A DNA stretch of 12,736 nucleotides from a bacterium. Lineage in GTDB: Bacteria; Spirochaetota; UBA4802; UBA5550. The stretch spans positions 1 to 12,736 of the forward strand of contig JAAENB010000321.1 in the NCBI GenBank assembly GCA_024224995.1, in the 5' to 3' direction. Shown in pieces: positions 6,035 through 12,736 of the stretch. The number at the start of each line of letters is the position of its first letter. Positions within the stretch are counted from its first letter, which is position 1. The notes below the pieces were generated by a model. The model was given only the letters and a program-made list of their open reading frames with translations. It did no database searches and had not been told where the DNA came from. A program made the position numbers and the translations under genes.

Positions 6035-7509
6035 GCGACAATTCAAAAATAGCTATTATCATCCAAGAAGGTCATCGGAACGCCGGTCTCACTGGTGACG
6101 CTGGTATTTTCGCTAAAGTAGGTGCCGGTCGGAATGGCGCTGTAGGTGATCCAGACACACCATATAAGATAACCAGTGATGATGCCGCTGCTACTCTGTT
6201 TGGTTTTGGGTCGCCATTACATAAGTCCGCGAAATTGCATTTTGGGCTTGGCGGTGCGCCTTTATGGGCTGTGATGCCCACTAATGATATTGTTGGTTCT
6301 TGTAGTGATATCGTAGCCAGTGGAGATGGTGACGCTTCGACCAAAGTCGGAACAGGAAATCTGGTGCTAAACGATGCTGGTTCTACGCCTGTCAATGATG
6401 CCAATGTCATCATTCAAATTCTCTCTGCGGGGGGAACTGGAATGGCTACGTTTCGGTATAGTATCAATGCTGGGGGTAGCTGGTCTTCGGTCTACACCTT
6501 GAGCGGCGCACAGATTAGTCTAAGTGACATAGGTATTCTTATTGACGTGATCGAGGGAGACCCTGCCTCCGGTTCGTTTGCTCGCAATGATCAATATACT
6601 TTCAGTACCACAGCGCCAACTTATAGCCTAAATAATCTTGGAACAGCTTTAAACAGCTTGACAGGCAATGATTATATCCGTATGGTGCATGCATTGGGCG
6701 CTGTGGATACGCCTTTCTTGAGTGATTTTGATTATTTCATATCGCAGATGCAGAGTTCAAAGAGGTGGCTTCGTGGCCTGGCTTCACTTCGAAAACGGGA
6801 TAAGGAAGAATCAACCACTAATTATATCAACTATCTGGTTGATACTGGCAGATCCTTCTATTCAACAAGGTTAGCGCTTTGTTATCAGCATGTTTTATCA
6901 GGTATTCTTGGTGAAGAAATTTACGCGGCCAATTATCTGTTGGCAACGTTGTCAAAAGCAAAAATCCAGGAAAGTCCAGGCTGGGTAGGAGCTTTTCCGC
7001 AGAATGATATATTGTCAATCGCCGATTGGGACACCTTAGAAAGCGTTCATTCCATGTTAGAGGGTGAGGGTCTTAATTCAGTCTATTATGAAGACGGCAA
7101 AGCCGCAGGCAAAGCTCCTTTTTGGGGCATCGGCCTACTAAAATCCCCAAGCACAAGTGATTATAGAAAAATCAGTTCCGGACGGGTCATGGATGAAGCC
7201 TGTTTGGGTGTGCACGGTGCCGTTATCACGTCTCTCAGAGCGACACAAAACCGCAAAACAGCCGTTGCCGGTAATCAAGCCGGGTTATTAGGCATGAAAG
7301 GGAAAATGGAATCGGTTTTTGAGCGCATGTTAGCCATGCAGCAAATAGAGGCGTATGAAATAAATATTCCGCTGATAGACTCTGGGGCGTCGTTAGCTGA
7401 AATAGCTTCCGCCATCCTGGGCGGCAATGTTGAAGGTACATTTAAGTTAGAAGCGAATGACCACATAGAAAATATAAATTTGGGTGCAATGTATGCATTA
7501 GGAATATAA
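6031..7509 (+). CDS. DUF2586-like contractile tail sheath protein
   Basis: A 492-residue protein with the layout of DUF2586-type sheath proteins. The N-terminal region contains ATLFGFGSPLHKSAKLHF and GGAPLWAVMPTND (about residues 54-88). A beta-sandwich-like insert follows at about 110-195, with ATFRYSINAGGSWSS and FARNDQYTFSTTAP. The C-terminal half is the conserved sheath core, with SKRWLRGLASLRKRD, a RVMDEACLGVHGAV segment and an ending in NLGAMYALGI. The sheath surrounds the tail tube and contracts to drive it into the host envelope. The ATG overlaps the preceding stop (ATGA). Its place directly before a tube-sized gene and a frameshifting chaperone gene supports the call and implies a myovirus-type tail. 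Confidence 0.85.
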   Translation: MSDNSKIAIIIQEGHRNAGLTGDAGIFAKVGAGRNGAVGDPDTPYKITSDDAAATLFGFGSPLHKSAKLHFGLGGAPLWAVMPTNDIVGSCSDIVASGDGDASTKVGTGNLVLNDAGSTPVNDANVIIQILSAGGTGMATFRYSINAGGSWSSVYTLSGAQISLSDIGILIDVIEGDPASGSFARNDQYTFSTTAPTYSLNNLGTALNSLTGNDYIRMVHALGAVDTPFLSDFDYFISQMQSSKRWLRGLASLRKRDKEESTTNYINYLVDTGRSFYSTRLALCYQHVLSGILGEEIYAANYLLATLSKAKIQESPGWVGAFPQNDILSIADWDTLESVHSMLEGEGLNSVYYEDGKAAGKAPFWGIGLLKSPSTSDYRKISSGRVMDEACLGVHGAVITSLRATQNRKTAVAGNQAGLLGMKGKMESVFERMLAMQQIEAYEINIPLIDSGASLAEIASAILGGNVEGTFKLEANDHIENINLGAMYALGI

Positions 7510-7523
7510 AAAAGGAAGAATTT

Positions 7524-7961
7524 ATGCCAGAAACTTCTACCATCCCACAAAAACTTGATCTTGACCAGGCAGACGTTGAAATTGGCGGTATAACTGTAAT
7601 ATCAGCATTGGAATTGAAATGGGATGTTTCCCAAAAAACGGCTGATACAATGAAAAACGGACGCATTATATCAACCGCTGAGGCTGATGAGCAAGTGAAG
7701 GGTTCGATGACCATAGAACAATGGGAAATCGGATTTGTTGAAAAACAGACAAGAGAAAAAGGAAAAAAGAATGGCACCCTTGTTGGAATTATAACCAGCA
7801 TTAATGTTGTTGACAAGTGGGGGCGCTTTTTCAAGGCTCCCAAAGTAAGAATAACGAAAGGTGGAGTCAAGTTCGACAGCAAAGCTGCTGACGACAAAGG
7901 CTCATTAGACTTTTGCATTCTTGATACATACGAAGCTAACATTCATGGAGGAACTGAATGA
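7524..7961 (+). CDS. Tail tube protein
   Basis: A 145-residue, beta-rich protein between the sheath and the tail assembly chaperone genes, the conserved position of the tube subunit in contractile-tailed phages. Visible features are a VEIGGITVISALELKWDVSQ strand pair near residues 17-36, a central charged segment (VEKQTREKGKKNGT) and a repeated strand pattern ending in GSLDFCILDTYEANIHGG. The length matches tube subunits, which stack as hexamers around the tape measure. ATG 7524 follows AAAAAGGAAG at good spacing. The stop overlaps the next start by four bases. Direct family recognition is modest and the call leans on context. Confidence 0.7.
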   Translation: MPETSTIPQKLDLDQADVEIGGITVISALELKWDVSQKTADTMKNGRIISTAEADEQVKGSMTIEQWEIGFVEKQTREKGKKNGTLVGIITSINVVDKWGRFFKAPKVRITKGGVKFDSKAADDKGSLDFCILDTYEANIHGGTE

Positions 7962-8392
7962 ATTTAATATGCAGAAAATTACATGATTATAAAGAAGATA
8001 TTAATCAGGGAATACAACCCGAGTTAATTTTTGATGAAGATGAAATTATAGAAGCATACAAGAAGCATGAAGAAGAGATTAAGGCAGCCTTAGAAAAATA
8101 TGTTCGTGTTTATCTGGTTATTATTTCAGGCCATCAATATTCTGGAATCTACCATTCACCAGATGAAAAACAGTTAACCAAAGTCCTGAACCAAGGCGGT
8201 AATGGCTTTAAACAGAATTCGATGGTTTGCAAGCTGATGGCATTTTTTGATAAAAACATTGAAAGCAATACAAAATTGTATTTAACGCGAATTCTGGCAA
8301 AACAAGAAGTGATACCATCAACCATAACATACAGTATTGGCAATGCTCTTCTGGAGAGGGAGGGAATCGGTATAACCGAAGCGGGAAAGTAA
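7958..8392 (+). CDS. Tail assembly chaperone (short, unshifted form)
   Basis: A 144-residue acidic, helical protein with no strong individual motif. It is identified as the tail assembly chaperone (the lambda gpG equivalent) by three facts: it lies between the tube and tape measure genes, its size is right, and a canonical -1 slippery heptamer, GGGAAAG, sits on its last two sense codons with an overlapping -1 frame open downstream. Such chaperones coat the tape measure protein during tail assembly and are not in the finished virion. ATG 7958 overlaps the tube stop (ATGA) and has GGAGG at 7947-7951, six bases away. The family is fast-evolving, so lack of recognisable sequence is normal. Confidence 0.75.
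   Translation: MNLICRKLHDYKEDINQGIQPELIFDEDEIIEAYKKHEEEIKAALEKYVRVYLVIISGHQYSGIYHSPDEKQLTKVLNQGGNGFKQNSMVCKLMAFFDKNIESNTKLYLTRILAKQEVIPSTITYSIGNALLEREGIGITEAGK
8383..8389 (+). promoter_or_regulatory. Programmed -1 ribosomal frameshift site GGGAAAG
   Basis: In the chaperone frame the codons read GCG-GGA-AAG-TAA, giving G|GGA|AAG, a perfect X XXY YYZ heptamer. The same heptamer is known from the lambda G/GT frameshift. The unshifted stop TAA follows immediately at 8390-8392. The -1 frame is open from 8263 to 8637, so slippage yields an extended protein. A purine-rich GGAGAGGGAGGG lies at 8353-8364, and a small AAGGC/GCCTT hairpin at 8423-8435. Neither is at ideal stimulator spacing. Confidence 0.8.
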
Positions 8393-8637
8393 TTACAGAA
8401 AAACGCACCGAGGAGTTAAATAAAGGCAAAGCCTTAATGATTGGCGGCGAGCCATTTCAACAGCTATATCATGAGGATTTGTATCTGCGCGGAGAATATC
8501 ATTTCCGGCAGCGGAAAATAAACAAAAAAAACATTCCGCCATTTTCTGAAGAGTATTTCAAATTAATGGCGGATGTTGCGTGGATTGAAGATTACCACAT
8601 TAAAATAAACGGCTTAGAAAGTGACTCAAAAGCATGA
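8389..8637 (+). CDS. Tail assembly chaperone, -1 frameshift extension (gpT-like part of a 226-aa fusion)
   Basis: After slippage at GGGAAAG, reading continues GTA-ATT-ACA-GAA in the -1 frame for 82 codons to TGA at 8635-8637, giving a 226-residue fusion with the 144-residue chaperone. The extension contains MIGGEPFQQLYHEDLYLRG and a YFKLMADVAWIEDYHIK helix. ATG 8437 lies inside it and could be taken as an independent start, but the nearest Shine-Dalgarno (AGGAG, 8411-8415) is 21 bases away, too far to work normally. In lambda the corresponding extension binds the tape measure protein. The same job is inferred here, and the tape measure gene follows directly. Confidence 0.7.
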   Translation, partial: VITEKRTEELNKGKALMIGGEPFQQLYHEDLYLRGEYHFRQRKINKKNIPPFSEEYFKLMADVAWIEDYHIKINGLESDSKA

Positions 8638-8650
8638 TGCTTTTGAGTCA
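8622..8650 (+). repeat. Perfect 14-base inverted repeat (hairpin) between chaperone and tape measure genes
   Basis: TGACTCAAAAGCAT at 8622-8635 and ATGCTTTTGAGTCA at 8637-8650 are exact reverse complements around one central base, so the RNA can form a 12-bp stem with a five-base loop (ATGAT). No T-run follows, so it is not a typical intrinsic terminator. It covers the stop of the frameshift product and ends eight bases before the tape measure Shine-Dalgarno. It could attenuate transcription, punctuate translation or protect an mRNA end. It could also be a protein-binding operator-like palindrome in DNA. Confidence 0.75.
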
Positions 8651-8658
8651 TTGCTGTT

Positions 8659-8678
8659 AAAAGGACTTAAAAAAAATT
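8659..8678 (+). promoter_or_regulatory. Ribosome binding site and non-canonical ATT start of the tape measure gene
   Basis: AAAAGGA (8659-8665) is followed by ten bases containing an A-run, then ATT (8676-8678) opening the tape measure frame. No ATG, GTG, TTG or CTG exists in this frame between the TAA at 8658-8660 and GTG 8790. ATT starts are rare and are known from infC, where they make translation sensitive to IF3. Low initiation would suit a protein needed in few copies. Confidence 0.55.
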
Positions 8679-11600
8679 AGTACTTTTGCTGTTGACATTA
8701 CCTTTCAAGTTGCTTCAAAAGCAGCCGTAAGCGCTATTAACAATGTAAAAACATCTGTTAAGAGTGTTTCAGATGGCTTCAAGAAAGGTGTGTCCGCGGT
8801 AAAAGCTTATGGAAGTTCGCTCAAACAAGCATATAGCGCTGCTGAAGGCGGCAAAATCAAGAAAACAGCAGCTGTGGTCAAAAAATTAGCGGCGGATATA
8901 AAAGGCAAAGCGATACCTGCCTGGAAGAAGTTCACGGCGAAGATGAAAGGGGCAGGTGGTCAGGCTGAGAAAACCGGCGTCAAGCTTGACGGCTTAGGCG
9001 GCAAAGTAAAAGATTTTGGCTCTAAGATGAAAGGCATGGCGGCTGCCGGTCTTCTGCTCGTTGGTCTGTCAGCCGGCTTTACGGATGTTGTTCAAGCATT
9101 AAACGAAGTGGAAGTGGCGCAGGCGTCTTTAAGAGCGACAGCCGGCCTTAATATAACGCCAAAGATGGATGCCGGGCAAAAACAGGCAGCCATTGCAACA
9201 TTTGACGCATTGAGCGCGAAAGCCGAGTATTTGGGCAAGACTACCCAGTATACGACTACACAGGCGCTTGGAGCAATGCAAAGCCTTGCAAGTCTCGGTT
9301 TTCAATCAAAACAGATAATCGAGATGTCCGGGGCGGCGCTTCAAGCTGCCTCAGCTTCGTTCGGCAAGGTCGGATTGGCTGAATCCGCTGAGGCCATTGG
9401 TTCGGCCATCAAAAGTTTTGGTCTGGAGGCAAGCCAGGCCACTCATGTTGTTGATGTTTTTGCGCGTTCTACGCAGATAACGGCGCTACAAATGGGCGAT
9501 TTTCAGAGGGTCATGGGGACGGTTGGACCAATTGCTAAATCGGCCGGTCAGTCTATCGAGGGGACTGTGGCGGCCGTCGGTATGTTAAAAAATGTAGGCA
9601 TGACCACATTAGGAGCGGCTGAAGGCGTCCGTATGTTTTTAGCTGGAGCCATGAAAGCCGCTTATGACCCGACCAAAAAACAGACAGAAGCTTTAGGGCA
9701 ACTCAACAAGGCCATGAAAGGCTCTAAGTTTTCGCTCACAGATTCAAATGGTAAAATGCGTTCTATGATCGATATTGTCGGCGATCTGGAAAAAGCCACT
9801 GGCAAAATGAGCGAGAAAACCAAACAGGCAACCCTTGCCGGTCTTCTAAACGTAGACGGCCTTAAATTGTATAACGCCATTTCCAGTCAGACTGTTCAAG
9901 CAAAAGCAAAAGATTATTTGGCTAATATCAAAGCTACAAAGGGTGATGCTGCTTTTGAAGCCGCTAAAAAAAGATCTGTCCAGGTTGTTACCGAAGCCAA
10001 AAAAGCAACCATTAGCTTTGCTGAGGCTCAAAAAAAGAATGCAAAAATAATGGTTAACGGCCAGGCTATCGCCGTAAAATCTTATCTTGCTGACATTAAA
10101 GCCAATCGGGGAAAAGCCGAGTATAATTCAATGTTGCATCAGACAACGGCCGCAATGGTACCGCTAAAAACCGAAACCATGTCACTGTATGATGCAGCAG
10201 AAAAAGGACATGAAATAACCCTAAAAGGCTCTGAAGCTCTTAGACATAATACCGGTGAATTGATGCGGGCTACGGATATCGGGAAAGCCTTTCAAGAAGA
10301 ATATTTAGCTACCACAGCCGGTAAAGTCGAACTGATGAAATCAGCCTGGGACGGTTTCTCAAGAAAATTACTATGTGAGGTGACACCGGCTTTAGCATCG
10401 GTTACAACCTCTATAGCCAGCCTTTTATCCGAAACCGACAAAGATACGCCTGGCTGGATAGTTGGTTTGAAAGAAGTTTTTGGTGCTTTTAAACCCATTA
10501 TTATTTCTGTCAAAGATTCTTTTGTCGAGTTGTGGAATACTCTTTCAGGAGGCGGTTCAACTGAAAAAATAGCTGTTCTGGTTGGCAAAGGCAAAGAAGC
10601 CAAGACGGTGTTCAAAGAAGTTCCTTCGATATTCATGAAGATCAAGAGCGCTATTCAAGCGGTTGGCGCTTATGTTAAGCCGGTTTTTTCAGTTATTGTT
10701 GCTTTCATAACTTATGTGAAAACTATTGTCGTTAGCCTGTTTTCTGGTATAGTAGCGGGTATGAGCAGTTCCGGCAATGCTGGTGCCGGTTTAAAAACCG
10801 TTTTGGCAACAATAAAACGTATGTTTGTGGTTTTGGCTCCTATTGCTGGTGCTGTTTTTGGTCATATTGGCCGTATTATTGGTACTGTTATTAGCATTGC
10901 CATTCAAGTTTGTGCCGCTATAGGTCAGGCTATCAATAGCGCCATTGATTTTGGTCAGTCTGTGGTACAATTTTTTCAAACTCTGCCAGAAACTATATCA
11001 TCGACCTGGTCAAACATGACTAACAGCATATCTAATGCAACTTCCAGAGCCTGGAACTTTATAAAAATCAAATTCTTGGAAACTGTTGTTTCTATTGTCG
11101 AAAAAGCTGCCCAAATCCCAATTGTGGGCAAGAAATTTAAGGGCGTTGCAGACAAAATTAAAGGTGACGTGGCAATGCTAAAAAAGGAATCCAAAGCCTT
11201 AGAAGCCACACAAAAAAAACAAGCTGCAACCAGTATGCAAAACGCCAAACTTGTAGTCAATAGCGAAAAAGCCAAAAATCATGTTATCCTTTCGCAGCTT
11301 GGCAAGCAGATGAATCTTGAAAAAAAGAAATCGAATCTTCAAAAGACAGAAGCTACCAAACAAATACAGAATAATAAGAAAGTGGTTCAAGCTGCAAAGC
11401 AAAGCACAAAAGGTATGAAAGCCATCGAAAACTCGGCGAAAAAAACAGCCGGAGCAGTAAATAAAAGTTCAAAGGCTATAGCTAAAAGCCAAAAAAACAT
11501 TGCTAAAAGCGGCAACGTCCACACCCAGGCTGAAAAAAAGAAAACCGCCACAATCAAAAAAGAGACTGCTGCTCAGGCAAAAGCCGTCAAAAAAAACGCA

Positions 11601-12326
11601 GATACAATGACTAAAGCGACTGTAAAAGCTTCTAAACAGATGCAAAAGCAGTTTAGTACCAGTTTACAGCAGATGAAAACTAAGGCTTCATCCATGAACC
11701 TCAGACAGCAGGGTGTTAAGTTAGTACAGACTTTTATCCAGGGGTTCAAAAGCCAGGCCGGGCGTTTGAAGTCTGCCTGGGGTGCCATGATGAACTCGGT
11801 TAGAAAACAAACGCCAAGTTCAGACGCCAAAGAAGGGCCATTAAAAGATCTGACCAGAAGCGGCGGCGCTCTGGTAACGACCTTCGCAAAAGGTTTCCAG
11901 GCACAGGAAGGCCACTTAAAAGCCACAAGTCAAAAAGTTTTTGCCGGGCTGATGCCGCCTGCCACAGATACCAAAATGGGCATTTCGCCGGTTATGAATG
12001 GCAGTTTTATGCCTAAAAGTCTTAGTACCAGCGTCAAAGTTTCACCGGTGATGGACCGAGCTTTTTCCGGTTTTCGCTTCAACAAAGAGAATGTTGGGGT
12101 TGGCTTTTCTGTTGATGATATGAAAGGTGGAGTCAGGAAACAATATTCACCAGAAAAAGACCAGGACTCAAAAGATATCATAGATAAAGGCGCTCTGATT
12201 GCAGATTTTCGAGGTGCTGTGTTTAATTTGGATTCCAAGCAGTTAGAAAAAGGCACAACTGAACGCGAAAACTTAAAGCAGGAAATGGCGGAAATACTAA
12301 TGGAACTGGTTGAGAGGGCAAGATAA
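8676..12326 (+). CDS. Tail tape measure protein (apparent ATT start)
   Basis: About 1216 residues from ATT 8676. The tape measure sets tail length, fills the tube and is ejected ahead of DNA. Residues 111-326 form a TP901-type core domain (AGLLLVGLSAGF..., LGAMQSLASLGF, VGMLKNVGMTTLGAAEG). A degenerate 56-residue duplication lies at 410-521. Strongly hydrophobic stretches at about 667-696 and 716-752 are likely membrane segments. A Lys/Ala/Gln-rich helical region follows (about 840-1010), then a TPSSDAKEGPLKDL motif near 1047, common near tape measure C-termini. The frame is open from 8661. The only canonical-type start is GTG 8790, which lacks a spaced Shine-Dalgarno and would cut off 38 residues that look like a tape measure N-terminus (STFAVDITFQVASKA). 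ATT 8676 has AAAAGGA ten bases upstream, so I prefer it. At about 0.15 nm per residue the tail would be near 180 nm. Confidence 0.85.
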   Translation: MSTFAVDITFQVASKAAVSAINNVKTSVKSVSDGFKKGVSAVKAYGSSLKQAYSAAEGGKIKKTAAVVKKLAADIKGKAIPAWKKFTAKMKGAGGQAEKTGVKLDGLGGKVKDFGSKMKGMAAAGLLLVGLSAGFTDVVQALNEVEVAQASLRATAGLNITPKMDAGQKQAAIATFDALSAKAEYLGKTTQYTTTQALGAMQSLASLGFQSKQIIEMSGAALQAASASFGKVGLAESAEAIGSAIKSFGLEASQATHVVDVFARSTQITALQMGDFQRVMGTVGPIAKSAGQSIEGTVAAVGMLKNVGMTTLGAAEGVRMFLAGAMKAAYDPTKKQTEALGQLNKAMKGSKFSLTDSNGKMRSMIDIVGDLEKATGKMSEKTKQATLAGLLNVDGLKLYNAISSQTVQAKAKDYLANIKATKGDAAFEAAKKRSVQVVTEAKKATISFAEAQKKNAKIMVNGQAIAVKSYLADIKANRGKAEYNSMLHQTTAAMVPLKTETMSLYDAAEKGHEITLKGSEALRHNTGELMRATDIGKAFQEEYLATTAGKVELMKSAWDGFSRKLLCEVTPALASVTTSIASLLSETDKDTPGWIVGLKEVFGAFKPIIISVKDSFVELWNTLSGGGSTEKIAVLVGKGKEAKTVFKEVPSIFMKIKSAIQAVGAYVKPVFSVIVAFITYVKTIVVSLFSGIVAGMSSSGNAGAGLKTVLATIKRMFVVLAPIAGAVFGHIGRIIGTVISIAIQVCAAIGQAINSAIDFGQSVVQFFQTLPETISSTWSNMTNSISNATSRAWNFIKIKFLETVVSIVEKAAQIPIVGKKFKGVADKIKGDVAMLKKESKALEATQKKQAATSMQNAKLVVNSEKAKNHVILSQLGKQMNLEKKKSNLQKTEATKQIQNNKKVVQAAKQSTKGMKAIENSAKKTAGAVNKSSKAIAKSQKNIAKSGNVHTQAEKKKTATIKKETAAQAKAVKKNADTMTKATVKASKQMQKQFSTSLQQMKTKASSMNLRQQGVKLVQTFIQGFKSQAGRLKSAWGAMMNSVRKQTPSSDAKEGPLKDLTRSGGALVTTFAKGFQAQEGHLKATSQKVFAGLMPPATDTKMGISPVMNGSFMPKSLSTSVKVSPVMDRAFSGFRFNKENVGVGFSVDDMKGGVRKQYSPEKDQDSKDIIDKGALIADFRGAVFNLDSKQLEKGTTERENLKQEMAEILMELVERAR
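9903..10238 (+). repeat. Degenerate 56-codon tandem duplication in the tape measure gene
   Basis: Unit 1 (9903-10070) and unit 2 (10071-10238) align without gaps over 56 residues with 16 identities by my count. Anchors are K-YLA-IKA--G-A, K--T-S, A--K---I and a final G. The best match is KDYLANIKATKGDA against KSYLADIKANRGKA. The units are diverged at the DNA level, so this is an old duplication. Confidence 0.6.
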
Positions 12327-12736
12327 TGGGTGGATATCTACCGCAAAACTATACTGAGATTGTCAAACTTGGCGGAGTTGAGATTCCCTGCGGTTGTTGG
12401 GTAAGCGTAAGCGGCGGCGGCAAAATCTTAGTCATCCATAACGGCATCAAAGAACAAACCGGCTGGAAAGATCACAAAGTGGTTATAAAAGGCCGGTTGG
12501 AAGGTGAAAACGAAGACGACTTAAACTCGCAAATAAAAAAAATAGCTGCTCTTGGCAAAAAACAAGAAGCTCTTAACATAGTCAGTAAGGAAACTGATTA
12601 TTGGAACATCAAAAAAATAGTCCTGGAAGATGATCCAAAGATCTTGCCTATAACCGACTTTGATCTGTCGAGAACTCTTGTCATCGAAGGCTTAGAAGAT
12701 CAAGAGGTTGAACTGGGTTTTGATCTCGCGCAAAAA
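12326..12736 (+). CDS. Tail/baseplate-associated protein, 3' end outside window (DUF6046-like by pattern)
   Basis: ATG 12326 shares its A with the tape measure stop (TAATG), and GAGAGGG lies just upstream, so translation is probably coupled. The 137 codons present contain no stop. The protein opens MGGYLPQNYTEIVKLGGVEI. It contains a GGGKILVIHNGIKEQTGWKD segment, a KVVIKGRLEGE strand (about 52-62), a long helix (about 66-80) and WNIKKIVLEDDPKILPITDF (about 93-112). The pattern strand, small turn, KGxLxG strand, helix and VxLxxxPxxL resembles DUF6046-like tail proteins, which follow tape measure genes. This is weak pattern recognition. In Mu the gene here is N (DNA circularisation type), which this does not clearly resemble. 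Confidence 0.55.
   Translation, partial: MGGYLPQNYTEIVKLGGVEIPCGCWVSVSGGGKILVIHNGIKEQTGWKDHKVVIKGRLEGENEDDLNSQIKKIAALGKKQEALNIVSKETDYWNIKKIVLEDDPKILPITDFDLSRTLVIEGLEDQEVELGFDLAQK

Noticed and set aside
6072..6413. Minus-strand 113-codon ORF opposite the sheath gene
   Set aside because: Low-complexity Pro/Ala/Ser product typical of the reverse of a Gly/Ala-rich gene; the sheath is clearly coded on the plus strand.
7442..7942. Minus-strand 166-codon ORF opposite the tail tube gene
   Set aside because: It mirrors the tube gene and has the Phe/Ser/Pro/Leu-rich look of antisense translation, with no ribosome site.
8437..8637. Independent gene starting at ATG 8437
   Set aside because: Its only Shine-Dalgarno is 21 bases away, and the frame is open upstream to the GGGAAAG heptamer, so the frameshift extension explains it better.
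8622..8650. Intrinsic terminator ending the head/tail operon
   Set aside because: The stem is strong but no T-run follows (TTGCTGTTAAAAGG), and essential tape measure and baseplate genes continue downstream without a visible new promoter.
1..12736. CRISPR array, tRNA genes, insertion sequences or attachment sites
   Set aside because: No regularly spaced direct repeats, cloverleaf-like segments, transposase ORFs or terminal repeats were seen in the window.

Overview
The window is the head-to-tail stretch of the late structural operon of a Mu-like phage or prophage with a contractile tail. Nearly everything reads on the plus strand, and genes abut or overlap by 1-4 bases. The host cannot be named from sequence alone. 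Composition is moderately AT-rich, TGA is used as a normal stop, and most starts have a clear Shine-Dalgarno. A bacterial host, probably Gram-negative, fits the Mu-like gene set, but this is inference.

Head module (1-5188): a MuF/gpF-type head morphogenesis protein, open at its 5' end and apparently fused to the end of a portal protein, carries a C-terminal HExxH metallopeptidase-like domain (2-1813). A small minus-strand gene with its own Shine-Dalgarno (1803-1988) follows tail-to-tail. Next come a Mu gpI-like prohead protease with a nested in-frame scaffold start (2041-2988, internal GTG at 2461), a DUF2190-like capsid cement protein (2998-3351), the major capsid protein (3375-4295), a DUF1320/gp36-like connector protein (4303-4737) and a gpG-like virion morphogenesis protein (4760-5188).

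Tail module (5200-12736): an unrecognised protein in the tail-terminator position (5200-5736), a small coiled-coil protein (5738-6034), a DUF2586-like tail sheath (6031-7509), a tail tube (7524-7961), a tail assembly chaperone with a canonical -1 frameshift heptamer GGGAAAG just before its stop (7958-8392, extension to 8637), a tape measure protein of about 1216 residues that seems to begin at an ATT codon (8676-12326), and the start of a further tail/baseplate protein (12326 to the window edge).

The most distinctive points are the MuF-metallopeptidase fusion next to a small oppositely transcribed gene, which together look like a phage-borne effector and possible immunity cassette, and the 8380-8680 segment. 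That segment packs a frameshift site, a perfect 14-base inverted repeat, a short start-stop mini-ORF and a non-canonical ATT start into 300 bases. No tRNA, rRNA, insertion sequence, CRISPR array, attachment site or convincing late promoter was seen. No stretch over 300 bases lacks a gene.
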